Origin: Hemibagrus wyckioides
Taxonomy: Eukaryota > Chordata > Actinopteri > Siluriformes > Bagridae
Direction: 5' to 3'
NCBI RefSeq assembly: GCF_019097595.1
Contig: NC_080722.1
Coordinates: 22,731,130 to 22,795,129, forward strand
Length of the DNA stretch: 64,000 bases
How positions within the stretch are numbered: the stretch's first letter is position 1; each line of letters opens with the position of its first letter. The notes below the pieces were generated by a model, which saw only the letters and a list, made by a program, of their open reading frames with translations, was not told where the DNA came from and ran no database searches. Positions 49,530 to 60,165 of the stretch are shown piece after piece. A program made the translations under genes and the position numbers.

Positions 49530-50307
49530 ATGTGGGCTTGAGTGTATGAGCTGTTTTCCATCCATTAATCATGTCGCTAATTTGTTTTCACTGAGCCTCG
49601 CTGACAGAAAGCGAATATGAGTATACCAAAGTTGAGCCCAGCTGCCCTCCATCCCTCAGTCTGTATTACTCCCTTTTTTGTTATTTTGTTATTTTCTCCA
49701 TGCACTGGACCAGATTGGTAATATTAGGCCTGTGTGATGTGATCATGTGACATCTATTAAAATAGCTGTATTGTAAAAGTGAAAGCGCAGGGGTTTTTTT
49801 TTTGTTCCACTCATGAACACCATCTGATCATTTTAAATAGGAAGCTGAAGTAAGAGTTGCTGAAGCACATTTTCATGTTGTAGTATGTTAGTATTTGATT
49901 TGGAACAACACCAAGTTCTCTGGTTAGAGTAAGCAATAGCAGGAGTTGAAAATAAAGCAAGAGAAAGGCACCTGGAGAAAGGTGACATTTTGCTGCATGA
50001 GACATTTTTCTCTTTTCTATCCAAGTTTATTTGTACCATAATAAGCTGAGGTTATGCTTATAAACCAGACAGAAGTGAGGAGAGTGAGGATATGACAGTT
50101 TTAGCTGCTATAAATATAAAACATGGAAATAATCACCTTATTGGTGGATGGAGGCAATAAATCTGTTTTGGGACATTCATTATGTTTCTCTCTAGTGTTT
50201 TATTTCTTACATAGACATTCTTTCCTCAGATGAATGAATAATACTACATGTGCCTGAAAATGAGTAATCTGTAGCTCCTTACTGAGATGCTTTACCAGGC
50301 TAAAATG
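49530..50307. other. unassigned non-coding stretch
   Basis: No recognisable gene or repeat family. Confidence 0.5.

Positions 50308-50380
<73 letters not shown>
50308..50380. repeat. compound (CT)n(CA)n microsatellite
   Basis: About 14 CT units passing directly into about 19 CA units, with a G interruption at 50375. Confidence 0.92.
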
Positions 50381-50383
<3 letters not shown>

Positions 50384-50623
50384 CCTTACACTGACATAAT
50401 TATTAATGGAGCTAATTAATGCAATGCTACACTTAAATCTAAACCTATCCTCTGCAACTAAAAGGAAAGGTGTCTTTAAAAAAAATCATACAGTGCCAGA
50501 CTTATTACTGTATTATGGCATATGGTATGCTTTTTTTCCATGCATACTTAATTGCCCCATATTAAACACTTTATTCCTCTCTTGCCCTCAACTGCACCAT
50601 GTGCCCCCTAAAAAACACACAAC

Positions 50624-50649
50624 CACACACACACACATACACACACACA
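50624..50649. repeat. (CA)n microsatellite
   Basis: A CA run with one T interruption. A (GT)n partner lies about 55 bases on. Confidence 0.85.
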
Positions 50650-50703
50650 GTTTACTATGTTGTTGAACATGTGTGCAGGGTTCTAAACTCCTTGTCATTA
50701 AGT

Positions 50704-50729
50704 CTGTGTGTGTGTGTGTGTGTGTGTGT
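50704..50729. repeat. (TG)n microsatellite
   Basis: About 13 TG units, in opposite sense to the CA run at 50624-50649; together they could form a hairpin. Confidence 0.9.
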
Positions 50730-51774
50730 ATAGCTGTAGAATTAAGAGTATGTTTTGGATAAGGAAAGGGCCTATGATAAGTGCAATCAAAGAGTGAGAG
50801 AGAGAAAGAGCCAAGAAAAGATGAATTGGACTCTGTGGCTTCACAGAAAAGTGGATAAATGTCTGAAATAACACATTGAGAGAACCAATCATAGTTCTGG
50901 CAGCCAGTGCATGAAAAGAACAACTCGATTTCAGCCTATCCCCCCTGCTTTTTATCCATTTCCACTACACCATCCCATTTTTATTTTCCTTCACACTCTC
51001 CCCCTCTGCCTCCTTAATAAATGAATGACCCATGCTGGCCCCTTTTAACTCAGTATGAAGGATTGTACGTATTCCGGAGCCGCTCAAGATGTAATCAAAA
51101 TCCAATCTCCGCAACCTCTTTGGTCTTTGTTTTACATAAACAAACATCAGTCTTGTAATGCACTGAATGCCAGCAGAATAATCCAACGGAATGGGATGTG
51201 GATTTTATTTTGGCTGTATGTTCTAGGGAATTGTAAGTCTGCTCATCTTTGCACGTTTTACCTCCAATCTTCTACTGTATGTGGCTGTTGGTGTGTGTGG
51301 GTGTGTGTGTGTTCATGCACTAGGTGTGTATTGGCACTAACAGGTTCCATTATTTTTTCCACCATCAAGGCCTTTTTAAGTGCTTGGGGCCCAGGTACAG
51401 ATGACATCATGTAACACCGCTGTCTACTACTTTTCCTGTACGTTAATGAATGAGCCCAGGCTTTTAACAACATTTTTCCCAAGCATGAGTTAAAACTAAA
51501 TCATATACCAAGATCAGCTCTGAATGGGAGTTGAGACAAACAAGATGAAAAAGAGGAGTTTGCAGAGAGGAGTTACAGGGAAATGAGTTCAACTGAAATA
51601 ATATAGTAGATTATTAGCACCTGTGTTGAATTTGTTCCCACCTGTTTTTTGTAATTAAGTATTCCTGTTCACTCTAATATTGCTGATAAACCAAAACAAT
51701 GCCAGTTTGTGCAAATCTGCCTCAAGAACATTTCCATTTAGCCTTCTTTTATCCTTTTAACCTTTTGTTCAGTA
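50730..51774. other. unassigned non-coding stretch
   Basis: 51040-51210 is relatively complex and CpG-bearing sequence with no recognisable exon. Nothing else was identified. Confidence 0.5.
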
Positions 51775-51775
51775 A

Positions 51776-51895
51776 CCTGAAGCCTTACTCTCTAAGTCAT
51801 CACTAGACACCTTAAAAACATTCAAATCCATCCATAAATCCATCCATCCATAAATCCATCCATCTATCCATTTTCTTTTTGACGTATCCTATACA
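51776..51895. repeat. direct repeat X, copy 1
   Basis: cctgaagcc ... gacaccttaaaaacattca ... (ccatccat)n ... gtatcctata. It matches 52087-52199 block by block. Its 3' part looks like a SINE tail (ccatccat repeats, then a cttatcct-type phrase). Confidence 0.65.
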
Positions 51896-51897
51896 GC

Positions 51898-52084
51898 ACA
51901 TCAAGCACACCTGGAAGCAATCACAATAAATACAAACTCCAAACACACACACAATGCAAAGTATTGCTCACACCTGACATACCAAGCCTTTGTTTACTAT
52001 GTTCGAGATCCTGCTTCTTGAACTTGTTCTATATTTTCTGGTTTCATGATTCTGTGATTCTTGTTCAGTCTGTTGTTTACCACT
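51898..52084. repeat. direct repeat Y, copy 1 (LTR-like)
   Basis: tcaagcacacctgg ... actccaaacacacacac ... gtattgctcacacctgac ... gatcctgcttcttgaact. It matches 53118-53290 in the same order and orientation. Confidence 0.7.
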
Positions 52085-52086
52085 TA

Positions 52087-52215
52087 CCCTGAAGCCTTCT
52101 TAACCTGTGTCACCACCAGTCGCCTTAAAAACTTTCAGATCTACCCATGAATACATCCATCCATCTATCTATCTATTTACTTTATGGCTTATCCTACAAA
52201 GGGTCATGGAGAACC
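52087..52215. repeat. direct repeat X, copy 2
   Basis: The partner of 51776-51895, carrying further SINE-tail text (ggcttatcctacaaagggtc). It faces the opposite way to the SINE-like copy at 52430-52695, forming an inverted pair. Confidence 0.6.
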
Positions 52216-52429
52216 AAAACTTGGAGACTCAGGAGATAAGGAGCAGATTAAGATAAGTGTAGCCTGACATTTTATCTTAAAAAACATATAAGTGCAGTAT
52301 ACAATATGGAAGTATACTCTACAAAAAAAAGACACAAACTAACGCTACATTCGTGTCATGTGGGAGAATTTCAGAGGAAAGGAAATAGGTGGTTATCATG
52401 TTTTCTTCACATCTCTGGGCTTGGGGAGG

Positions 52430-52695
52430 TCTATTACTATCCCTGCCCTATCCGCAGTGTGCACATTCTCCCCATGCTTGGAGGTTTCCTCTGGGTACTC
52501 TGGTTTCCTCCTCAAGTCCAAAGGCTGATCAAGTTTAAATCATCTGTATTGTGTCAGTGTGTATGCAGTTGGACCCCTGGGATGGTATGGCCCCATCCAT
52601 GGTGTCCCCCACCTTGTTCCCCGAGTACCTTGGGATAGACTCCAGGTTCCCTGCAGCACTGAGTAGGATAAGCGCTATAGAATGTGGATGGATGA
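52430..52695 (+). repeat. SINE-like dispersed repeat
   Basis: It includes gtgcacattctccccatgct, ggtttcctctgggtactctg, gggatagactccaggttccc and ggataagcgctatagaatg, ending in a tggatgga tail. This is the familiar middle and 3' end of a fish SINE-like family. Confidence 0.65.
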
Positions 52696-52999
52696 ATTGC
52701 AAGTTGTAATGTAACTAACGTTCACTAACATGTGATGTGACATCCCACTATAACTGTGAGTGGAAATGGTTGTAGTGCAGAGATTTTATTAATTGTGAAA
52801 CACATGATAACAAGACCTAGGGCTATGTAACAAAAACACAAAGTAGACAAGCATGGACTTGAACAGTAACATGCTATGGATAGGATGATACACAACAATG
52901 CTACTTACAACAGACACTAGACAAGGAGTGCTGCACAAATATAACTTAATACTAGTGGTTCAGGTGTTTGTGATCCTGTGGCATGAACACTGGCAGCAC

Positions 53000-53154
53000 T
53001 GGCTAATGGATGCTGTAGTCCTGCCCTGCTAACTTTTATGGCCTACAAACATGGCTGCCCAGAACTGCAATCCCATACACACAGCTTGACTTCCACATTC
53101 AAGATAACTTGCTTTAATCAAGCACACCTGGACTCACTCACAACAAATGGACTC

Positions 53155-53190
<36 letters not shown>

Positions 53191-53405
53191 AAAAAAAAAA
53201 AAACGTGAAGTATTGCTCATGCCTGATGTACCAGGCCTGTGTTTCCTGTGTTTGATATCCTGCTTCTTGAACTAATTCTGTGTTTTCTGTTTTCTCAATT
53301 CAAATTCAGTCTGTTTGTTGATTGCCTGATTATCTGACACATTTTTGCCTCAGAAGTTGGATTTGTCTGGCTGCTTTAAATAAAGCATACCTACAACTGC
53401 AGCCA
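53000..53405 (+). repeat. direct repeat Y, copy 2 (LTR-like, longer)
   Basis: It carries the Y blocks (53118-53290) plus an upstream part (gcccagaactgcaatcccat) and a downstream part ending ctgctttaaataaagcatac. The last piece contains an aataaa signal, as expected in an LTR. A (CA)n plus poly(A) run at 53157-53203 is inserted or expanded within it. No internal retroviral genes separate the two Y copies. Confidence 0.5.
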
Positions 53406-54148
53406 TCTCTGCCAGCCAACATTGTGATGTTCTGCTGCAAAAGCTACAGCAAAGACAAACAAGCTCCTTGTCACTAACAGAGTTAAACCAGTCCACAGTG
53501 CTGATAATATTCTAAAAAAAAAAAAAAAAGTTGCAAGAATTTGAGCATGTACTGTTTGTTAAATCCTGTGTGATTGTGGTATAACCTCATTTATCTCAGC
53601 ACAGCCAAAAACAATACAATCAGCCCCACCATGGCATCAGTATCAAGGTGCCTGTGGCATTAACCAAACTAAACATGTTTAAAAAATTATAAAAGTGGCG
53701 CATCCTGGCTTGACCACAGGATGCACACAAACACACACACAGACATGAAAATGAACATTACCTCCCACTTATCAAACATATCCAACTGTAATAAGCCTTA
53801 ACCAAGCACCAATTTCTTTGAAATATGCTTATGTATGCAGTGTGCATATTTATTGGAGCTTGGCAGAGGGCTACAACATTTTTTTCAACTTTTTTTTTGG
53901 AAAGTCAAACACTCATCTGAAAGACCTTGCTGTTGAGCCTCCAAAGTGCCAGCAGCAGATAAGGTTTTACGGTGTTAACCTTCTGGAGCCAGAAGTGCAA
54001 TTTTACAAACCACAAAATCAACACAGGCCATGATGGACAGAAAAAGGGAGCAAGGGGAGAAAAGAAAGCAAGGTGTGTTTATGAAAGGCCTGGACAGTGA
54101 GGTGGCAGAAACCGGCACAAAAATGGATCATTGTATGTCAATTAACGG
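53406..54148. other. unassigned non-coding stretch
   Basis: A run of 15 A near 53515-53529. No gene recognised. Confidence 0.5.
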
Positions 54149-54176
54149 CGTGCGTGCAGATTTGAACCCGCGCACG
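54149..54176 (-). other. B-box-like hairpin, possible tRNA-derived scrap
   Basis: On the minus strand, ggttcaaatc (54159-54168) matches the pol III B-box and lies in a stem of cgtgcg / cgcacg. The rest of a tRNA cloverleaf cannot be drawn, so this is not called a tRNA gene. Confidence 0.3.
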
Positions 54177-55588
54177 TCTTACAGGCTTTAAAAATTCTTT
54201 GTGTTTTTAATAGAAAATGTCTTTTATTTGCACAAAAGTGAAAGAGTGTCATTTTGGAAAAACATAGAAACACAGGATGAACGTTTATTTAATTAATAAT
54301 AAATATTTCTTGAATTAATTAACAAATTATATATTTTTTACACATGCCTTGTTAAAAATGTAAACTGTCAGAGTAAAAAGTCAAAGAGGCTGTTACTTTG
54401 CAGCACAGATTACTTTTAATTTAATTTAAGACAGAGAGGTGTATAAGGATAAAGATGGATAAAAATGCTTTCCATTGTTTAAGTACCTGAAATTATATAT
54501 ATTTTTTTAAATGCATCTGCATCTGTGGTGGGTGTATATATATATGTGGGCTTAATCTGTGGGCTTAATCTGTCTTCAGATATATAATCAGTACATACAT
54601 CAGGTTGGTCATGTTTATTTTATTTTATTACCAAAACAAGATTGCAGCCAGACTAAAGCTGTAACTCAGTATTAATTAATAGAATAGAAATTCACATTTC
54701 TTTGATGGAAGAGGAAGCATGTGTATATCAAGTAGCCATGATCCAATTATGGCCAGGCTGGAAAAGAAAGGGATAAAAAAAAAAAATTGGCCGCAAAATT
54801 TATAGACTGAAAACAGAGCTGCTGTAACGAAACACTGAACCATCGAGTGAATGCAAATTCTGAAATCTTTAAGAGCGGGTCAGGGAGTTATAAATTCATT
54901 GCCTTTTAATAGACCGTTCTCTCTGCAGGATTTTTTGCTCGATGCATGATGCCATACCGCTAAATGTGCGTGTGTGCTGTTTCATATTTCCCATGGCTCT
55001 CAAACGAGGCCTCGCTATTTCTCCTCTACTGCCTTTTATTGAGGGTACTACCTAAAGGCTGGACCTCACTCTCGAACCCCAGACCTTACACGTTATGTTT
55101 CTTACACAAGCATATTCATTTTCTTTTGGAAAACATTGTACATTGCATTTTACATCACATTAACTACATGAACTGCTTATCATTATTTTACATGTGATTA
55201 TGTGAGCATTCTTCAACATTATTCAAGCACATTTGTGTACATATTTGTACTGCTTTAATAAGAAGTGGACAGGACATCCATAGATGTTATTGTGGCACTG
55301 CACTGAAACTATTGAAAATTATCCATCCTCAACACTGTGTCACAGATTCCTGCATGTTTACACAGGATCAAATCCCTGAACCTTTTTTTCTTGCTCCAAT
55401 TAGATGCACTAAATCAGAATGGTGCTTGTTTTAGCTTTCCTTTTTTGATTTGGACAGACAGAGTCAATTACAATGTGAGACTGTTCAGGTCACTGTGAGC
55501 TGCAGGTTGCTAATGAGCATACCCAGCTAGGGGCCGTATTTCCATGGGTGTTCTACCCCAATTTGGACACAAGGCACTCTACTGTGTT
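54177..55588. other. unassigned non-coding stretch
   Basis: 54790-55000 is of higher complexity than its surroundings and could be conserved non-coding DNA. No exon or repeat recognised. Confidence 0.45.
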
Positions 55589-55681
<93 letters not shown>

Positions 55682-55684
55682 GAA

Positions 55685-55728
<44 letters not shown>

Positions 55729-55734
55729 TGTGTG
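55589..55734. repeat. compound (GT)n(GA)n array
   Basis: A GT run (55589-55604) passes into a GA-rich purine tract (55605-55728). Interruptions such as gacag and gaaag recur, giving a rough higher-order repeat. Confidence 0.93.
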
Positions 55735-55911
55735 AATAAGTGTGTGGTCTGTACATTTCGGCAAGCACACATCTCCTGCTGAACTTGAACACAGTCCTGA
55801 ATATTTTTCACACTTTGGGGTCAGGGACAGTCACAGTTTAGTGATGCAGCTACCTAATAATTAACACACACCTGGTAATTAATGTAGAACTCATATATTA
55901 ATACTGATCTA
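55735..55911. other. unassigned short stretch
   Basis: Nothing recognisable. Confidence 0.5.
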
Positions 55912-56215
55912 ATTCAAGTCAGTTCAATTCAGTTTATTTAAATAGTGCTTTTAACAGTGGACACTGTTTCAAAGAAGTATTTACAGAAATATAAATACAT
56001 AAAATTAAATTAATAAAATAAAAAAATTAATAAAATTACAACATTTAAATGTCTCTGCCTAACATTTATCCCTAATGAGCTCCCTGAAATATGAGGAAGA
56101 AACCTTGAGAGCCTCCTCATCCTCATTTGGGTGACACAGGATAATGTAAAATAATGTAATTGTAAATAATGTCCTTTCTACAACGGTTTACATTCAAGTA
56201 GAATTGTGCAACCAA
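55912..56215 (-). mobile_element. retroposon related to the (GAATT)-tailed element
   Basis: Reverse complement of the family at 9734-10081. gttcaattcagtttatttaa is its tail; tttatccctaatgagc, gaggaagaaaccttgagag and ctcatttgggtgacac are its body. A/T-rich indels separate the blocks. Target duplications are not obvious. Confidence 0.65.
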
Positions 56216-56344
56216 GAGCTCCCAAGCAAACTATTGTGTTTGTGATGAATTAATATATAGATATATTACATTACATATAATATATTATATATTACTGTAC
56301 ATTATATTACTTATAGTACAAGTCCTATATGGATGATGTTGTTA

Positions 56345-56500
56345 TATTGGCAGCTTTGTTTTCAGGGTCACCACAGCAGATCATCTGGTCCACATACTTA
56401 ATTTGGCACAGGGTTTACATCAGAAGCCCTTCCTGACACAACCTTTCCATTTTATCTGCGCTCAGGACTTGCACATTGGCTGTCACAAGTCCTATATGAA
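56345..56500 (+). repeat. fish dispersed repeat fragment
   Basis: tttcagggtcaccacagcag, gatcatctggtccacata and cagaagcccttcctgacaca are phrases I recall from a common fish repeat. No second copy is in this window. Confidence 0.35.
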
Positions 56501-56849
56501 TATATATTAATAACCTTGGAGCTCCTGCACATGTGATTCACTTTCTGCAGCTGCTTCTGGACCTACATGGATTCCCTAAAAGATCACTTTCCAGAATCTA
56601 TTTCTCCCCAAGACCCCATTGATCCAGTGGAAAGTATCATCTCAATAGGGATCTGAAAATGAGGATTAACTTCTGGATTAGTGATGCTCTATCTGCAACG
56701 CTGTGAGTAGCTGGATAATCCAACTCTAGAATAACAATCTTTATCTCTCAAAAACAATAACAATCTCTGCCACATCTGCTGCAGATGAGTGATGATGCCT
56801 ACTGAGGGTGCGGTTGTTAACACTTTTGTGTACCAACTTCAGCAACATG

Positions 56850-56945
56850 AGTGCAATGAGGGTTAAGGGTCTTGCTCAAGGGCCCAAAAGTTGTAGCTTG
56901 GCAGTGCTAAGGTATGAACCACTACCTTCCAGTCAACAACCCAGA
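56850..56945 (-). repeat. SINE-like fragment
   Basis: gagggttaagggtcttgctc and cagtgctaaggtatgaacca correspond block by block to 29946-30075. It directly precedes the TAGA array. Confidence 0.5.
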
Positions 56946-56952
56946 CACCACG

Positions 56953-57065
<113 letters not shown>

Positions 57066-57712
57066 TCACAGTTTCCAGCAGTATCCATAAACACAGGTAA
57101 TAGATAAAATAGGAAGGAATATAACAAAACCCAAAATAAGGTACAAAAATGTAACAAAAAAAATATATCAAATAACAAAATATTAAAAAATATAGCAGAA
57201 TATAATATGTGCCAGCTTCCCATCATTATTAATCAAATGCCATTAATCAAAAGCAGCCAGGCTACAGCTTGACCTCCAGGAACAGTACACAAAGCACATG
57301 GAAGGTGTCTGTTCACAATTAAATCATTTAATCTTAATCTTAATCTTAATCGTCATACACTTCTTCAAATACCATAGCTAGCTGTCGTTCTGTAAAAACT
57401 GCACTGATGCTGGTCTTCTTAAACGCATCTGCTTAACAATTTCCAATGCAAATGTCCTGATTATGTCTGGAAGGTACTGTTTCAGTGTCAGAACATAGAC
57501 GAATGATGATGGGTCAGTGCTGAGGTGTTTGGCTTAGATACACTTGGTGGATTTTGCTTTAAAGTATTGCCTGGCTACTGTAGTAACAAACAGACCTCCC
57601 ATATCCACACCGGCAAATTGAATTCTAAAAACAGACTAGTTATAAATAGAGGTACAGTAATATCAGTGGACTGTTTACTGTAGGCTATTTGTCAGTGTAA
57701 CAGCATCCTATT

Positions 57713-57715
<3 letters not shown>
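57066..57715. other. unassigned stretch
   Basis: A small atcttaatctta repeat at about 57325-57350. Otherwise no recognised feature. Confidence 0.5.

Positions 57716-57773
<58 letters not shown>
57716..57773. repeat. (TA)29 microsatellite
   Basis: A perfect TA array of 58 bases, about 180 bases upstream of Tc1 copy C. It can self-pair as a cruciform. Confidence 0.93.
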
Positions 57774-57776
<3 letters not shown>

Positions 57777-57950
57777 TAAGATATATGAGATGAGTGAGAT
57801 GACTGACGTGACTCAATGCTGTCAGTTCCATCACTAAAACTATGTTTACATTGTGACATGAATTTATTATTTGCATGGTTGTGTGAACAGCAAAAATAAA
57901 CACAATGACTCACAATGACATTTTCAATTCTGATTTGGGCCACTTACATA

Positions 57951-59184
57951 CACTATATTGCCAAAAGTATTCGCTTGCCCATCCAAATAATCAGAATCAG
58001 GTGTTCCAATCACTTCCATGGCCACAGGTGTATAAAATCAAGCACCTAGGCATGCAGACAGTTTTTACAAACATTTGTGAAAGAATGGGTCGCTCTCAGG
58101 AGCTCAGTGAATTCCAGCGTGGAACTGTGATAGGATGCCACCTGTGCAACAAATCCAGTCGTGAAATTTCCTCGCTCCTAAATATTCCACAGTCAACTGT
58201 CAGCTGTATTATAAGAACGTGGAAGTGTTTGGGAATGACAGCAACTCAGCCACGAAGTGGTAGGCCACGTAAACTGACGGAGCGGGGTCAGCGGATGCTG
58301 AGGCGCATAGTGCGAAGAGGTCGCCAACTTTCTGCAGAGTCAATCGCTACAGATCTCCAAACTTCATGTGGCCTTCAGATTAGCTCAAGAACAGTGTGCA
58401 GAGAGCTTCATGGAATGGGTTTCCATGGCCGAGCAGCTGCATCCAAGCCATACATCACCAAGTGCAATGCAAAGCGTCGGATGCAGTGGTGTAAAACACG
58501 CCGCCACTGGACTCTAGAGCAGTGGAGACGCGTTCTCTGGAGTGACGAATCGCGCTTCTCCATCTGGCAATCTGATGGACGAGTCTGGGTTTGGCGGTTG
58601 CCAGGAGAACGGAACTTGTCTGACTGCATTGTGCCAAGTGTAAATTTTGGTGGAGGGGGGATTATGGTGTGGGGTTGTTTTTCAGGAGCTGGGCTTGGCC
58701 CCTTAGTTCCAGTGAAAGGAACTCTGAATGCTCTGGCATACCAAGACATTTTGGACAATTCCATGCTCCCAACTTTGTGGGAACAGTTTGGAGCTGGCCC
58801 CTTCCTCTTCCAACATGACTGTGCACCAGTGCACAAAGCAAGGTCCATAAAGACATGGATGACAGAGTCTGGTGTGGATGAACTTGAGTCCTGACCTCAA
58901 CCCGATAGAACACCTTTGGGATGAATTAGAGCGGAGACTAAGAGCCAGGCCTTCTCGTCCAACATCAGTGTGTGACCTCACAAATGCGCTTCTGGAAGAA
59001 TGGTCAAAAATTCCCATAAACACACTCCTAAACCTTGTGGACAGCCTTCCCAGAAGAGTTGAAGCTGTTATAGCTGCAAAGGGTGGACCGACGTCATATT
59101 GAACCCTATGGATTAGGAATGGGATGTCACTTAAGTTCATATGCGAGTCAAGGCAGGTGAGCGAATACTTTTGGCAATATAGCG
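57951..59184 (+). mobile_element. Tc1-like DNA transposon, copy C
   Basis: Full-length apart from one deletion: 1234 bp against 1248 bp in copy B. Flanking TA at 57949-57950 and 59185-59186. The left terminus cactatattgccaaaagta is intact; the right terminus ends atatagcg, a T-to-C change against atatagtg in copies A and B. It is in the opposite orientation to copies A and B. Confidence 0.93.
58085..59102 (+). pseudogene. Tc1-like transposase, 14-base deletion (copy C)
   Basis: The start codon at 58085 opens [13 protein letters not shown], with an uninterrupted frame to codon 269, longer than in copies A or B. The helix-turn-helix region, GRPRK (59-63), first Asp in LWSDESRF (154) and second Asp in [11 protein letters not shown] (245) are intact. 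A deletion between 58885 and 58888 removes 14 bases lying between two GA dinucleotides in copies A and B, taking out the DWPAQ segment. The remainder, [13 protein letters not shown] with the catalytic Glu, continues in another frame from 58887 to 59102. As written the protein ends at a stop at 58892-58894 just before the Glu, so it should be inactive. Confidence 0.92.
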
Positions 59185-59186
59185 TA

Positions 59187-59914
59187 TATGCTACTGAAAT
59201 CCAATACATAGCAATGGGCTGTCTGTCTGAGGAGAACCTGGCTACAGTGCCAAAAGAAAGATGGTTTTCATACTGGGCACATTTGCTGTGGTCAGAATCC
59301 AAGTGTGATTGTTTGATTGGTCTGGTATCAGATTCACTTGATTTTACCAAACCCTGGCAGATTTGTGTTCATCTTACGCCATCATAAACGCACATGAAGA
59401 ACACAACCATTTCAGCCCACCCGCTGGTACTCATGGTACACATATGTTGCATAAACAAAGAATGATGTCATCAGCTAAAACACATGCACAAGTTACTTTA
59501 CTTCCTGAACCATGCTGCTCTTCCATGTTTGCATGATCAGAATTTTCAGGCAAACTGTGGTCGTTTCAGACTAAACTGCCAGTGTGAAAGCTCTGTTAAT
59601 GCAAAATTTATAGAAGTGGCTGAATGACGTGGCCTTTTTACACCATGTCCTTTGTGCAAGCAGGTCAGTTTAAGAGTGTGATCTGTTCAGACTGATGTCA
59701 GAAAGGGCACATTGAAAAGGTGAAAAGCCTAACAAAAAAAATCTCCATTCAATCTGATTTGGGCCTTTTTCCCCCTACTCTGTGAACATATGAGGATTAG
59801 GAGCTATTTGGTTAATAGCTTGAGTGTGTGTACAGGTGTACATGTGTGTATTTTAAACACTTTACCTTCTTACTAAAGTAAAAAATGACCCTGAACACAA
59901 TTTAAAATAAATAT
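59187..59914. other. unassigned stretch
   Basis: No recognised gene. 59220-59500 has the look of an old repeat but I cannot name it. Confidence 0.45.
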
Positions 59915-60165
59915 TCATTTATCTTCAGTATGTCCTGTATCTTGGTCAGGGTCATAGTGAATCCAAAGCCTCTCTACTGGATGAGGTGGGATTTAACGCA
60001 CACACATACACATCCGGGGCAATTTAGAGTAGCTAATCCATCCTCCACCATGTTTTTGGGGAATGGGAGGAAATCAGAGAACCCATACGTGAACATACGT
60101 GAAGCACAGAGCTCAGGATCAAACTGGGAAACCTGGATCCATGACGTGGCACCTGCTGGTGCCTG
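59915..60165 (-). repeat. SINE-like dispersed repeat, reverse orientation
   Basis: tttatcttcagtatgtcctg, tggtcagggtcatagtgaat, ggggcaatttagagtagct and gctcaggatcaaactggga are the reverse-complement block order of the family seen at 31525-31815. The decayed B-box lies near 60115-60135. Confidence 0.65.

Noticed and set aside
50624..50729. CA and TG runs as a possible long hairpin RNA
   Set aside because: Simple opposed dinucleotide runs are common in fish DNA and no transcript feature supports a role.
51055..51414. 119-codon plus-strand frame
   Set aside because: The C-terminal half is read from a GT-rich run and there is no domain.
55527..55811. Ser/Leu-rich or Arg/Glu-rich frames
   Set aside because: They are translations of the GA microsatellite.
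57692..57943. Tyr/Ile alternating frame
   Set aside because: Translation of the (TA)29 array.
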